This document shows positions 41,799 through 51,800 of a stretch of 64,000 nucleotides of DNA, piece after piece. The notes under the pieces are model-generated. The model worked only from the letters and a program-made list of their open reading frames with translations. It did no database searches and was not told the origin of the DNA. The first letter of the stretch is position 1, and each line of letters starts with the position of its first letter. The position numbers were made by a program, and so were the translations under genes. This stretch comes from Actinophytocola xinjiangensis (GTDB lineage Bacteria; Actinomycetota; Actinomycetes; Mycobacteriales; Pseudonocardiaceae): contig NZ_MSIF01000001.1 of the NCBI RefSeq assembly GCF_001921215.1, positions 1,054,001-1,118,000 on the forward strand, written 5' to 3'.

Positions 41799-44097
41799 GG
41801 GCGCGGTGGACGCCTACCCACTGACCCCGATGCAACAGGGGATCCTCTACCACGTGCTGGCCGAGCCGGGCGGCGGCCGGTACGTCCAGCAGGTGGCGTG
41901 CGAGCTGACCGGTGACCTGGACGCCGAGGCGTTCCGGCGCGCGTGGCAGGCCACGGTCGACCGGCACGAGGTCCTGCGCAGCGCGTTCTACTGGGAAGGG
42001 CTCAGTGAGCCGCTCCAGGTGGTGCACGCCGCCGCCGAGCCGGAGTGGACCGTCCTCGACCACCGCGACCTCGACGACGCGGAGCGCGCGAGGGCCCTGG
42101 CCCGGTTCCGCGAGGCCGACCTCGCCCGGGGCATCGACCTCGGTCGCGCGCCGCTGATGCGCTGCGCCCTGCTCAGGACCGACGCCGACCGGCACCTGTT
42201 CCTCTGGACCCACCACCACATCGTCCTGGACGGCCCGTCGTTCACCCTGGTGCTGACCGAGGTCCTCGACCGGTACTCCTCGGCCGACCGGTACCGGGAA
42301 CGTCCGGTCCCGCCGTTCCGCGACCACGTGGCCCAGGTGCGCGCCACGGACCGGGACGCGGCGCTGGCGTTCTGGCGGTCGCGGCTCGCGGAGGTCGACG
42401 CGCCGACCGCCATCCCGGGACTGCGCCGCTCGACCGACCGGTCCGCTCCCGCCGCCGAGACCCACCACGCGCTCGAACCGGGCCTCGCGGCGCGGCTCGA
42501 CGCGTTCGGCCGGCGCCAGCGTCTCGGCGCGGCGACACTCGCGGCCGCGGCCTGGGCCCGAGCCGTCGGCCTGCTGGCCGGCACGACCGACGTGGTGTTC
42601 GGCATGACGATGGGCGGTCGCCCCGTCGGGATCCCGGACGCCGAGTCGATGGTGGGCCTGTTCATCAACACGGTGCCCGTGCGCGTCCGACTCCGTTCCG
42701 CCGGGGTGTCGCCGGAGTGGCTCGCGGAGGTCCAGGACGAACTGCTCGCCGTGCGGGACGTCGAACAGACACCGCTGGTGGACGCGCAGGGCTGCGCCGG
42801 GGTGCCTCGGGGCGTGCCGTTGTTCGAGTCGCTCCTGCTCGTGCAGAGCTATGCCGACGACCCGCCGCGCGGCCGGGCCGGGATCACCCTGGAGGTGGTC
42901 GGATCCGAGCCGCCGAGGACCGGCTACCCGGTCACGATGATGGTGGTTCCCGGTGAGGGCTGGCGGATCCGGCTCGTCCACGACACGGCCTCGCTGGACC
43001 AGGACGGCGCCCGGCGGCTGCTGGACGCCTTCGCCTGGGCGCTCGGCACGTTGCCCGACGGACCGGACGCTCCCACGTCCTGCCCGGCGGTCCGCGACGT
43101 GGTCCGGGTCCAGGCGGCCGGCACCTTCACGGTGACCGCGATGGCCGACACCGTCGAGTTCTGGCTGCGTACGCTCGGCACGGCGATGACCGTCGGGTTC
43201 GGCCGCTACGGGCATCTGCACCAGGAACTCCTGGAGCCGGGCGGGCCGCTGGCACGCGCCGCCTACCGCCTGCTGTTCGTCCGCCCCGAGGACCTGGCAC
43301 CGCCGGACGAGCCGGACGCCCTGACCTCGGCCGTCGACGACCTCGCCACGATGATCGGCGGCCTCGACACGGGACTGAGCCTGGTCGTGCTGTGCCCGCC
43401 GGCGGATGACGCGCCGTACCGGGACGGCGTGCCGCGGCTGCGGGAGCGGCTGGGTGCCGTGCCGCGCGTCGACGTGGCCGACGCCATGGACCTGTGCCGC
43501 CCCTACGGTGTCGACCGGGTGCACGACCCGGCCGCCGCGCGCGCCGGGCACGTCCCGTACACGCCCGAGTTCCTCGCCGCGCTCGCGACCGGGGCGCTGC
43601 GCCGGGTCCTGGCGGCGGCGGACCCCGGCCCGGCGGCCCTCGTTCTGGACGGGGACGGCCTGCTGTGGGACGGGGCGGCCGCGGAGGACGCGACGGCCGC
43701 CGACGCCGGCTCGCCTGGCCGGGCGGTGGTGCGGGCGGCCACCGCGTGGCGGGCCGCCGGCCGCCCGGTCGCGCTGGCCGCGCGTGGTGCGCGAGCCGAC
43801 GTCGAACGGGCACTGGCCCGGTTCTGCCCCGCGCTCGACCCCGGGGAACTCGCCGTGGTGCGGGTCGGCTGGGACCCGGTCTCGACGGCCGTCGGCGCTG
43901 TCGCCGCCGAGCTGGGGTTGCCGGAGGAGGAGCTGATCTACCTGACGGCCGACCCGGTGAACTGGGCGGACGTGCGGAGCAACCGCACCCGGGTGTGGAG
44001 CACGCTCGTGCGGTCCTCGGCGTTCGTCGACCACCTGTGGACGCTGGACCTCGCCCCGGCCGGCTGGCCGGCGGGAGGTGCTCGTGGAGCTGGCTGA
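41782..44097 (+). CDS. Condensation domain fused to N-terminal half of an FkbH-like protein
   Basis: 771 residues. The first ~430 are a condensation domain (YPLTPMQQGILYHVLAEPGG; HHHIVLDG). The second half matches the SGNH-like and HAD parts of FkbH but is eroded: VLDGDGLLWDG instead of VVDADNTLWGG, VALAARGARADV instead of LALCSKNLEEDV, and IYLTADPVNW instead of VFVDDSPAE. It stops at the point where the GNAT-like part of FkbH should begin, and that part opens the next gene in another frame. The DxD aspartates remain but other HAD motifs are lost, so catalysis is doubtful. It might be a scaffold or a specialised loader. Overlaps both neighbours. Confidence 0.8.
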   Translation: MPAMPEGAVDAYPLTPMQQGILYHVLAEPGGGRYVQQVACELTGDLDAEAFRRAWQATVDRHEVLRSAFYWEGLSEPLQVVHAAAEPEWTVLDHRDLDDAERARALARFREADLARGIDLGRAPLMRCALLRTDADRHLFLWTHHHIVLDGPSFTLVLTEVLDRYSSADRYRERPVPPFRDHVAQVRATDRDAALAFWRSRLAEVDAPTAIPGLRRSTDRSAPAAETHHALEPGLAARLDAFGRRQRLGAATLAAAAWARAVGLLAGTTDVVFGMTMGGRPVGIPDAESMVGLFINTVPVRVRLRSAGVSPEWLAEVQDELLAVRDVEQTPLVDAQGCAGVPRGVPLFESLLLVQSYADDPPRGRAGITLEVVGSEPPRTGYPVTMMVVPGEGWRIRLVHDTASLDQDGARRLLDAFAWALGTLPDGPDAPTSCPAVRDVVRVQAAGTFTVTAMADTVEFWLRTLGTAMTVGFGRYGHLHQELLEPGGPLARAAYRLLFVRPEDLAPPDEPDALTSAVDDLATMIGGLDTGLSLVVLCPPADDAPYRDGVPRLRERLGAVPRVDVADAMDLCRPYGVDRVHDPAAARAGHVPYTPEFLAALATGALRRVLAAADPGPAALVLDGDGLLWDGAAAEDATAADAGSPGRAVVRAATAWRAAGRPVALAARGARADVERALARFCPALDPGELAVVRVGWDPVSTAVGAVAAELGLPEEELIYLTADPVNWADVRSNRTRVWSTLVRSSAFVDHLWTLDLAPAGWPAGGARGAG

Positions 44098-47000
44098 CTT
44101 CCACGCGCGTCTGCGGCTGGTGGTCGGGTTCCCCGACCTCGGCGCCGCCGAGGCCGCCCCGCTGCTCGAACGGTCGGTGGAGTTCGCCCTCAACGGCGCG
44201 CGCTGGCGGCCGGAGTGGCGCGACCGTCGGGTGTTCGGGGTGACCGTGGAGGACCGGTACGGGCGGTACGGGCTGTCGGGGGTGTGTGTCGCCGGGCCGG
44301 TCGGCGACGCCCTGGTCGTCGACGCGCTGGCCCTGAACTGTCGGGTTCTCGGCAAGCGGGTGGAGGTCCACCTGGTGCGCCGGCTGGCGGAGCTCGCCGG
44401 CGAGGCCGGTGTCACGTCCCTGCACCTGGCCTACGAGCCGACGCCCCGGAACGCGCCGTTCCGCCAGTTCCTCACCGGGCTGGTCGCGGACCTGCCGGCG
44501 ACCGGTCCGGTGGTCCTGTCCCGCGAGGCCGTGGCGGACACCGGCGAGCACCGCGCGGCCCCGCCGGTGGAGCGCGGGTCGTCGCGGCTGCCGGCGTCGC
44601 CGCGCCGCGACACCGGGCTCATGGAGGACATCGCGCGGAGGTTCACCAGCGCGGCGCTGATCGCACGGGCCGCCGTCCGCCGGCCGGCCGCGACCGTGCG
44701 GTCCGGCGGCACGGCTGCCAGCGGCGATCTCGAACGCCGCCTGAGCGCACTCTGGCGGGACGTCCTGGGACTCGACTCGGTCGGTGTGGAGGACGGGTTC
44801 TTCGACCTCGGCGGGCACTCCCTGGCCATGGTCCGGCTCTACAGCCGGATCTGCGACGAGCTGGAGCGGCCGGACCTGACCATGGTCGACCTGTTCCACC
44901 ACCCCACCATCCGCCGCCTGGCCGCCTTTCTGGACGGCGCCACCGAACCCACCGCCGGTGGTCCACCCGCGCGCACCGAACCGGCGCGGGACGCGGTCGC
45001 GGTCATCGGGCTGGCCTGCCGCACACCGGGAGCCGCCGACCCCGACGAGCTCTGGGCCGCGCTGACCGCCGACCGGGAGCTGCTCGACCTCCTGCCCCCG
45101 GACGGGACCGACCCCGCCGTGGTTCCCACCCTGGGCTGGCTGGCCGACCACGACGCGTTCGACGCGGACTTCTTCGGGATCGGTCCACGCGAGGCCGAGA
45201 CCACCGACCCGCAACACCGGGTCCTGCTGGAGTGCGCCTGGGCCGCGCTGGAGGACGCGGGTCGGGTCCCCAGCCGCTTTCCCGGCACGGTCGGGGTGTA
45301 CGTCGGGTCCGGGGAGAGCGACCACCTGGTCCGGCTGCTGGCCCGCCCCGACCTCGTCCGGTCGCTGGGGCCGATGCGGCTGCGGCTGAGCAACCTCAAG
45401 GACTACCTCGCGCCCCGGCTGGCCCACCGGCTCGGTCTCACCGGCCCGGCGATCACCGTCCAGACCGCGTGTTCCACCTCGCTGGTCGCCGTTCACCTCG
45501 CGCGCAGGGCGCTGCTCGCCGGCGAGTGCGACCTGGCCATCGCCGGCGGCGTGTCCATCACCACCCTGGAGCGCACCGGCTACCGGTACGAGGAGGGCGG
45601 CATCTTCGCCAGGGACGGGCACTGCCGCTCGTTCGCCCCCGACGCCACCGGCACGGTCCCCGGCAACGGTGTGGGTCTGGTCGTGCTGCGCAGGCTCGCG
45701 GACGCCGTGCGCGACGGCGACCCGGTGCGCGCGGTCCTGCGGGGTTCGGCGGTGAACAACGACGGGCCCGTCCGCGCGGGCTTCACCGCCCCCGGTGTGG
45801 ACGGTCAGGCGCGGGTGATCTCCCGGGCGCTGGCGGACGCGGGTCTGCGCCAGGACGAGGTGGACGTCGTCGAGGCCCACGGCACCGGCACCGTGCTCGG
45901 TGACGCCATCGAACGGGCGGCGCTCGACCAGGTCTTCGGTCGCCGTGACCGTCCACTGTGGATTGGATCGGTCAAGTCGAACGTCGGGCACCTGGACACC
46001 TCGGCCGGGGTGATCGGTCTGGTCAAGACCGTGCTGGCCGTCGAGCACGCCCGACTGCCCGCCTCACTGCACGTTGCGGACCCGGGAGCCGGCGCGGTCC
46101 GCGTCAACGTCGTCACCCGGCCCTGGCCTGGTGACGACGATCGGCCCCGGCGCGCCGGGGTCAGCTCGTTCGGCATGGGCGGCACCAACGCACACGTCAT
46201 CGTCGAGCAGGCTCCGCCACGGGACGCGTCGGACGGGCCGCGCAGGCCGGAGCTCGTGGTGGTGTCGGCGGCCGACGCGCGGGGGCGGGAGGAGGCCGTC
46301 GACCGGCTGCGCCGGTGGGCGGCCCGGCATCCGGACGGGTCCGTCGCCGACGTCGCGGCCACCCTGGGTCGTGGCCGCGAGCACCTGCCGTTCCGGGCGT
46401 CGCTCACCTGCCGGGACGTCGGCGCGCTGGCACGGACCGCACCGGAACACTGGACCAGGGGTGGGCCCGCCCGGCGACCGGTGGTCTTCGCCTTTCCCGG
46501 TCAGGGCACCTGGGTTCCCGGCCTCGGCGCGGGTCTCTACGCCGAGGAGCCGGTGTTCCGGGACGCGGTGGACGAGGCGGCGGAACTGCTGGCCGGTCCA
46601 CGCGACCTCCGGCAGGTCATGTTCGGTCCGGACGACGGGCCGCCCGGCGGACACCTCCAGCCCGCGTTGTTCGTGCTGGAGTACGCGCTCGCCCGCCTCT
46701 GGCAGAGCTTCGGCGTCGAACCGGTGGCCATGATCGGCCACAGCCTGGGGGAGTACACCGCCGCGACGCTGTCCGGAGTGCTCACCCTGGACGACGCGCT
46801 CGCCCTGGTCGCCGAGCGGGGACGGTTGATGGAGCGCCTGCCGCCCGGCGCCATGCTCGCCGTCGCACTGTCGGAGGAGGAACTGGCCGAACGCCTCCCC
46901 GGCCGACTGCTCGACGCGCTGGACCTCGCCGCCGTCAACGGTCCGGCCCAGTGCGCGCTCGCCGGACCCCCGGACGCCGTCGCGGAGCTGGCACGGTTCG

Positions 47001-47878
47001 CGGTCGATGCCCGGGTGCCGCACCGCCGCCTCGCGACCGCGCACGCGTTCCACTCGCGGATGTGCGTGCCGGTGGCCGCCGAGTTCGCCGAGTTCGCCGC
47101 GCGCAGGCCGTACGCGGAGCCGGGCCTCCCCTATGTGTCCACGGTGTCCGGTGACTGGGTGACGTCCGTGGACGGCGACCACTGGGCCACCCAACTGCGC
47201 GGGACCGTCCGGTTCTCCGCCGGCGTGCGCACGGTGCTCGCCCACCACCCCGACGCGGTGTTCCTCGAGGTCGGCCCCGGATCGACCCTGTCGGGAATGG
47301 TCCGCCAGCACCAGCCGGGAGCAGGCCGCCGTGCCTCGCTGCCGCGCCCGGTCGCCCCCGCGTCGGAACGTCCGAGCCTGCTCACCGCCGCCGGGGCGCT
47401 GTGGTGCGACGGCGTTGCGCTGCGCTGGGAGACGCTCGCGCCCGGTGGTCGGATCATCCCGTTGCCCACCTATCCCTTCCACCGCCGCACCTTCCCCGTC
47501 CCCGGGACGGCCCCCGCGCCGGCCCCACCCCGCCAGGACGCACCTCCGGCCGCGACACCGGCCACGGCACTGGACGGGCTGGAACCACTGGTCGGCCTGT
47601 TCTGGGAGGAACTGCTCGGCACCGGTGACCTGACGCCGGGCAGCGACTTCATCGCCCTGGGCGGTGACTCGCTCGTGGCCGCGAGACTCGTCGCGCGGAT
47701 CGCCGACGTGCTGGGCGTCGAACTGCCCGTCAGGACCGTGTTCGACCACCCGCTCCTGGGCGCCCAGGCCAGGGCACTGGAGGACGCCGCACACCGGCAA
47801 CTCGGTGAGGAGCGGGCGGCGGAACTGCTCGCCGAGGCCGGTGCGCTCACGCACGAGGGCACGAGGAGACAGGAATGA
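44084..47878 (+). CDS. FkbH C-terminal half fused to ACP-KS-AT-ACP
   Basis: About 1264 residues. Residues 1-150 match the GNAT-like acyltransferase part of FkbH (VEFALNGARW; YGLSGVCVAG; ALNCRVLGKRVE). ACP1 about 210-280, Ser246 (GGHSL). KS about 300-720 with Cys463 (TACSTS) and EAHGTGT. AT about 790-1090 with GQGTW and intact GHSLGE (Ser887). ACP2 about 1165-1235, Ser1196 (GGDSL). No reductive domains. GTG 44084 is chosen because GGGAGG lies 5 nt upstream; GTG 44078 is the longer alternative. It overlaps the preceding gene, so the two halves of the FkbH-like protein are made from coupled, separate frames. The intact AT might also serve the two PKSs whose ATs are dead. Confidence 0.85.
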   Translation: MELADFHARLRLVVGFPDLGAAEAAPLLERSVEFALNGARWRPEWRDRRVFGVTVEDRYGRYGLSGVCVAGPVGDALVVDALALNCRVLGKRVEVHLVRRLAELAGEAGVTSLHLAYEPTPRNAPFRQFLTGLVADLPATGPVVLSREAVADTGEHRAAPPVERGSSRLPASPRRDTGLMEDIARRFTSAALIARAAVRRPAATVRSGGTAASGDLERRLSALWRDVLGLDSVGVEDGFFDLGGHSLAMVRLYSRICDELERPDLTMVDLFHHPTIRRLAAFLDGATEPTAGGPPARTEPARDAVAVIGLACRTPGAADPDELWAALTADRELLDLLPPDGTDPAVVPTLGWLADHDAFDADFFGIGPREAETTDPQHRVLLECAWAALEDAGRVPSRFPGTVGVYVGSGESDHLVRLLARPDLVRSLGPMRLRLSNLKDYLAPRLAHRLGLTGPAITVQTACSTSLVAVHLARRALLAGECDLAIAGGVSITTLERTGYRYEEGGIFARDGHCRSFAPDATGTVPGNGVGLVVLRRLADAVRDGDPVRAVLRGSAVNNDGPVRAGFTAPGVDGQARVISRALADAGLRQDEVDVVEAHGTGTVLGDAIERAALDQVFGRRDRPLWIGSVKSNVGHLDTSAGVIGLVKTVLAVEHARLPASLHVADPGAGAVRVNVVTRPWPGDDDRPRRAGVSSFGMGGTNAHVIVEQAPPRDASDGPRRPELVVVSAADARGREEAVDRLRRWAARHPDGSVADVAATLGRGREHLPFRASLTCRDVGALARTAPEHWTRGGPARRPVVFAFPGQGTWVPGLGAGLYAEEPVFRDAVDEAAELLAGPRDLRQVMFGPDDGPPGGHLQPALFVLEYALARLWQSFGVEPVAMIGHSLGEYTAATLSGVLTLDDALALVAERGRLMERLPPGAMLAVALSEEELAERLPGRLLDALDLAAVNGPAQCALAGPPDAVAELARFAVDARVPHRRLATAHAFHSRMCVPVAAEFAEFAARRPYAEPGLPYVSTVSGDWVTSVDGDHWATQLRGTVRFSAGVRTVLAHHPDAVFLEVGPGSTLSGMVRQHQPGAGRRASLPRPVAPASERPSLLTAAGALWCDGVALRWETLAPGGRIIPLPTYPFHRRTFPVPGTAPAPAPPRQDAPPAATPATALDGLEPLVGLFWEELLGTGDLTPGSDFIALGGDSLVAARLVARIADVLGVELPVRTVFDHPLLGAQARALEDAAHRQLGEERAAELLAEAGALTHEGTRRQE

Positions 47879-48855
47879 CCGAACGACCGCGCTACCTCAC
47901 CGCTGTGCCGAGGGTCGGCGATCCGCGCGTGGCGACCCGCGTGGCCAGGGACGTCATCGGCTGGAGCGACGAGTTCGACCTGGACGGCATCCTGCTGTTC
48001 ACCGGGGCGGGGGCGGTGCTCGACCCGTGGCTCGGCGCCGCCGCCATCGTCGCGGGAACCCGCAGGCTCGTTCCGCTCGTCGCGCTCAACCCGCTGTACA
48101 CCCACCCCTACGCCGCCGCCCGGTCGCTGCTGTCGATCACCGAGCTGTACGGGCGCCGGGTCGACCTCAACCTCATCACCGGTGCCGCCATCAGCGAACT
48201 GACCTCGGTCGGCGACCCGCTGGACCACGGGGACCGCTACGCCAGGCTCCAGGAGTACGTCGAGCTGTTCCTCGCCCTCCTCGACGGCCGGCCGGTGACC
48301 CGCGCGGGCCGGTTCTACCGGGTGTCGGGCCTGCACCTGTCGCCCCCGCTCCCGACGGAACTGCGGCCACGCCTGTACCTGGCCGGGCGGTCGGCCGACG
48401 CCGCCCGCACCGCCACGGCGCTCGGCGCGACCCCGATGGGCATGATCCCGCCGGGCCGGGACGAGGTCCCGGACGGGGTTGGCGCGCTGCACTTCGGGGT
48501 GCTCGCGCGGGACACGGCCCAGGAGGCGGAACGGGCGGCGCGGGAGATCTTCCCGGACGACCCGGCCGGACGCGAGATGCTCCGGATGAGCCTGGCGAAC
48601 ACCGACTCGGTGTGGAAACACGAGCTGGCGCGGGCGCCGGGGACGACCGGCTCGCCGGTCCGGCTGACGCCCTTCCACTCGTTCCAGGCCGACTGTCCCT
48701 ACCTGGTCGGGGACCACGACACCGTCGCCGGTCACATCGCCAGCCTGACCGCCGCCGGGGTGCACACGATGGTGATGGACGCCCCGGGGACCAAGGAGGA
48801 CTTCGGACACCTGGCCGAGGTCGTGCGACGGCTGCGGGCGGGAGACGCGCGGTGA
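47875..48855 (+). CDS. SsuD-like FMNH2-dependent monooxygenase
   Basis: 326 residues, a luciferase-superfamily barrel of the alkanesulfonate-monooxygenase type: DEFDLDGILLFTGAG, VALNPLYTHPYAAARSL, RVDLNLITGA and PRLYLAGRSADAARTA. It is clearly different in sequence from the other two luciferase-like oxygenases of this cluster. In secondary metabolism such enzymes hydroxylate or cleave carrier-bound or free acyl intermediates; the substrate here is unknown. ATGA overlap with the PKS and GTGA overlap with the NRPS place it firmly in the operon. No flavin reductase gene was found nearby. Confidence 0.83.
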   Translation: MTERPRYLTAVPRVGDPRVATRVARDVIGWSDEFDLDGILLFTGAGAVLDPWLGAAAIVAGTRRLVPLVALNPLYTHPYAAARSLLSITELYGRRVDLNLITGAAISELTSVGDPLDHGDRYARLQEYVELFLALLDGRPVTRAGRFYRVSGLHLSPPLPTELRPRLYLAGRSADAARTATALGATPMGMIPPGRDEVPDGVGALHFGVLARDTAQEAERAAREIFPDDPAGREMLRMSLANTDSVWKHELARAPGTTGSPVRLTPFHSFQADCPYLVGDHDTVAGHIASLTAAGVHTMVMDAPGTKEDFGHLAEVVRRLRAGDAR

Positions 48856-51800
48856 TCCGGCCGGTGACCGAACGACTCGCGGAACGGGTCGCGGCCGACC
48901 CGGACGCGGTGGTCGTCGTCGACGGGACCCGGTCGCTGTCCTACGCCGAACTGGACGCCGAGGCCAACCGGCTGGCCAACTGGCTGATCGGCGAGGGCGT
49001 CGGGCCGGACGGCCTGGTCGGCCTGTGCCTGGACCGGACCGTCGACCACGTGGTCGCGGTCGTCGCGGTGCTGCGGACCGGCGCGGCCTACGTGCCGTTG
49101 GACCGGTCCTACCCGCCGGCCCGGCTGCGGCTCATGCTGGAGCACAGCGGGGTCGCCACCGTGCTCGTCGACGCGACCACCGCCGGGGTGCTGCCCGAGG
49201 TCCCCGGGGTGCGGCAGGTCGACCTCGGTGGGATCCCGCCGGGGTCCGACGCCGACTGCGGGCGGGTCGTGGACCTCGACGACCTCGCCTACCTGATGTT
49301 CACCTCCGGGTCCACCGGAACACCCAAGGGCGTCATGGTCACCCACCGGGTGGTCGGCAACCTCCTTGGCTGGCAGTGCACCGGGCAGCCGGGGCGCACC
49401 ACGGCCCAGTACGCCCCGACCTCGTTCGACGTGTCGTTCCAGGAGATCTTCGCCACCCTGCTCACCGGCGGGCGACTGGTGGTGGTCCCCGAACCGGCGC
49501 GGCGGGACCTGGACGCACTGCTGGACCTCGTCGCGACGCACCGGGTCGAGCGCTGGTTCCTGCCGGCCGGCGTGCTCCACTGGGCGGTCGAGGCGTTGCG
49601 GGACAACGACGTCGCCGCCGGCTCGCTGCGGGAACTGGTGCTCGCCGGGGAACAGCTCACGGTCACCGGCACGATCCGGGAGTTGGCCGCCCGGCACGGC
49701 TGGGTGCTGCGCAACCAGTACGGGCCGACCGAGACCCATGTCGTCTCCGAGTTCGTCCTCGACGGCGACCCGGCGCGCTGGCCGGACCTGCCACCGATCG
49801 GCGCCGCCATCCCCGGTGTCGACCTGCGGGTGCTGGACCGGGACCTGGCGCCGTGCGACGAGGGTGAGCTGTTCGTCGGCGGGGTGGCGGTGGGTCGCGG
49901 GTACCGGGGTTGCGGTGGGGCGACGGGGGAGCGGTTCGTGCCGGACCCCTTCCGGCCGGGAGAGCGCCTGTACCGCACGGGGGATGTGGCGCGGCGCCGG
50001 GCGGACGGCGTGCTGGAGTTCGTCGGGCGGGTCGACGACCAGGTGAAGGTGCGGGGAGTCCGGGTCGAACCCGGTGAGGTGGCGGCGGTGCTCTCGGCCG
50101 AGCCGGGAGTACGGGAGGTCCGGGTGGTGGTCCGCGAGGACGTCCCCGGCACGCGACGGCTGGTGGCCTACGTGGTCGGTGCGGTGGACCGGGCCGAGCT
50201 CCGGTCCCGCGCGGCGCGGGTGCTGCCCGAGCACCTGGTGCCCGCCGCGTTCGTCGTGGTGGACGAGTTGCCGTTGACGGAGAACGGGAAGCTGGACCGG
50301 GCGGCGCTGCCCGCACCCGCGACCGGTGGGCGCTGGCCGGAGGACGAGGTCGAGCGGCTGATCGCCGGGGTGTGGGCCGAGGTGCTCGGGGTGGACCGGG
50401 TCGGGGCGTCGGACACCTTCCTCGAACTGGGCGGCCACTCCCTGAGCGCCTCCCGCGTGGTGGCCCGGCTGCGGGCGTCGTTCCCCGGCGTCACGCTGGC
50501 CGATCACCTGCGCCACCCGACGGTGGCCGGTCTCGCCGCGGCGCTGCGTCCCCGGTTCCGCGTGCCGACGGAGGAACCGGTGCCCCACCGCGAGACGCGG
50601 GCGCTGTCGGCCGGGCAGCGCGGACTGTGGCTGTCCGAACGGACGCACCCGGGCACCGCCGCCTACCACGTCCCGATCGCCGTCGACCTTCGCGGCCCGC
50701 TCGACCAGGCGGCGCTGCACGCCGGGCTGAACGCTCTGACCGAGCGGCACAGCGAGCTGCGGGCGTGTTTCCCGTTGGTGGACGGCCGGCCGGTTCGCCG
50801 GATCTCGCCCGCCGGCGACTGTCCGCTGACCCTGCTCCACGCCGAGTCGGTCGACGCCGCCCACGACCAGGTGGTGCGGGCGGCGCGCCAGCCGTTCGAC
50901 CTCGAGTCCGGCCCGCTGACCAGGGCCGTGCTCGTGCGGGTGACGCCGGAGCACCACCTGCTGCTGTGGACCGCGCACCACCTGGTCCTCGACGGCGTCT
51001 CCGTCGACGTGCTGGTGACCGAACTGGCGCTGGCCCACCGGGCCGCCGGCCTGCCGCGGCCCCCGGGCGCCTACGACCGGTACGTGCTCCACCAGTCCAC
51101 GCTGGCGGGGGAGGTCCGGTACGCGGAGAGCCTGGCGTACTGGCGGGAGCGGCTCGTGTCGGTGCCGCCGGTGGACCTGCCGGCGGTCCGCCCCCGCCCA
51201 CCGGTGCGGACCCTCGCCGGGGCGGCCACCTCGGTCCGGCTCGGCGAGGACCTCACCCGCCGGCTCCGGGAGTACGCGCGACACTCGGCGACCTCGCTGT
51301 TCACCGTCCTGCTGACCGGGTACGCGATCATGGTGCGCCGCCACAGCGGGCAGCACGACCTCGCCATCGGCACGTTCCTCACCGACCGCCCACTTCCGGA
51401 ACTCGACCGCACGGTCGGCTTCTGCGTGAACACCGTGGTGCTGCGGGCAACCCTGACCGGCGGTCGCACGTTCACCGAGACGCACCGGCTGTGGGACGAC
51501 ACCCTGGTCGAGGCCGTGGAGCACGGCCACGTGCCGTTCGACGACCTCGTGGCGGAGCTGGCGGTCCGGGACCCGGCGCGCCACCCGGTGTTCCAGGTGG
51601 CGTTCGGCTTCGAGGAGCGTCCGTGGGCGCGTGGCTGGTCCCTTCCCGGGCTGTCGGCCAGCCCTTTCCCGGTCGACCTCGGGGCCGCCAAGTACGACCT
51701 GGAGACCGTGGCCGTCGACCACGGCGACTCGGTGGAGCTGCGTGCCGAGTACACCACCGACCTGTTCGACGAGGCGACGGTCCGGCGCATGCTCACCGAC

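Noticed and set aside
44078-44097. Simple frameshift error splitting one giant gene
   Set aside because: The downstream frame has its own GTG with GGGAGG at proper spacing and the split falls in a domain linker, so two genes are the better reading; resequencing would settle it.
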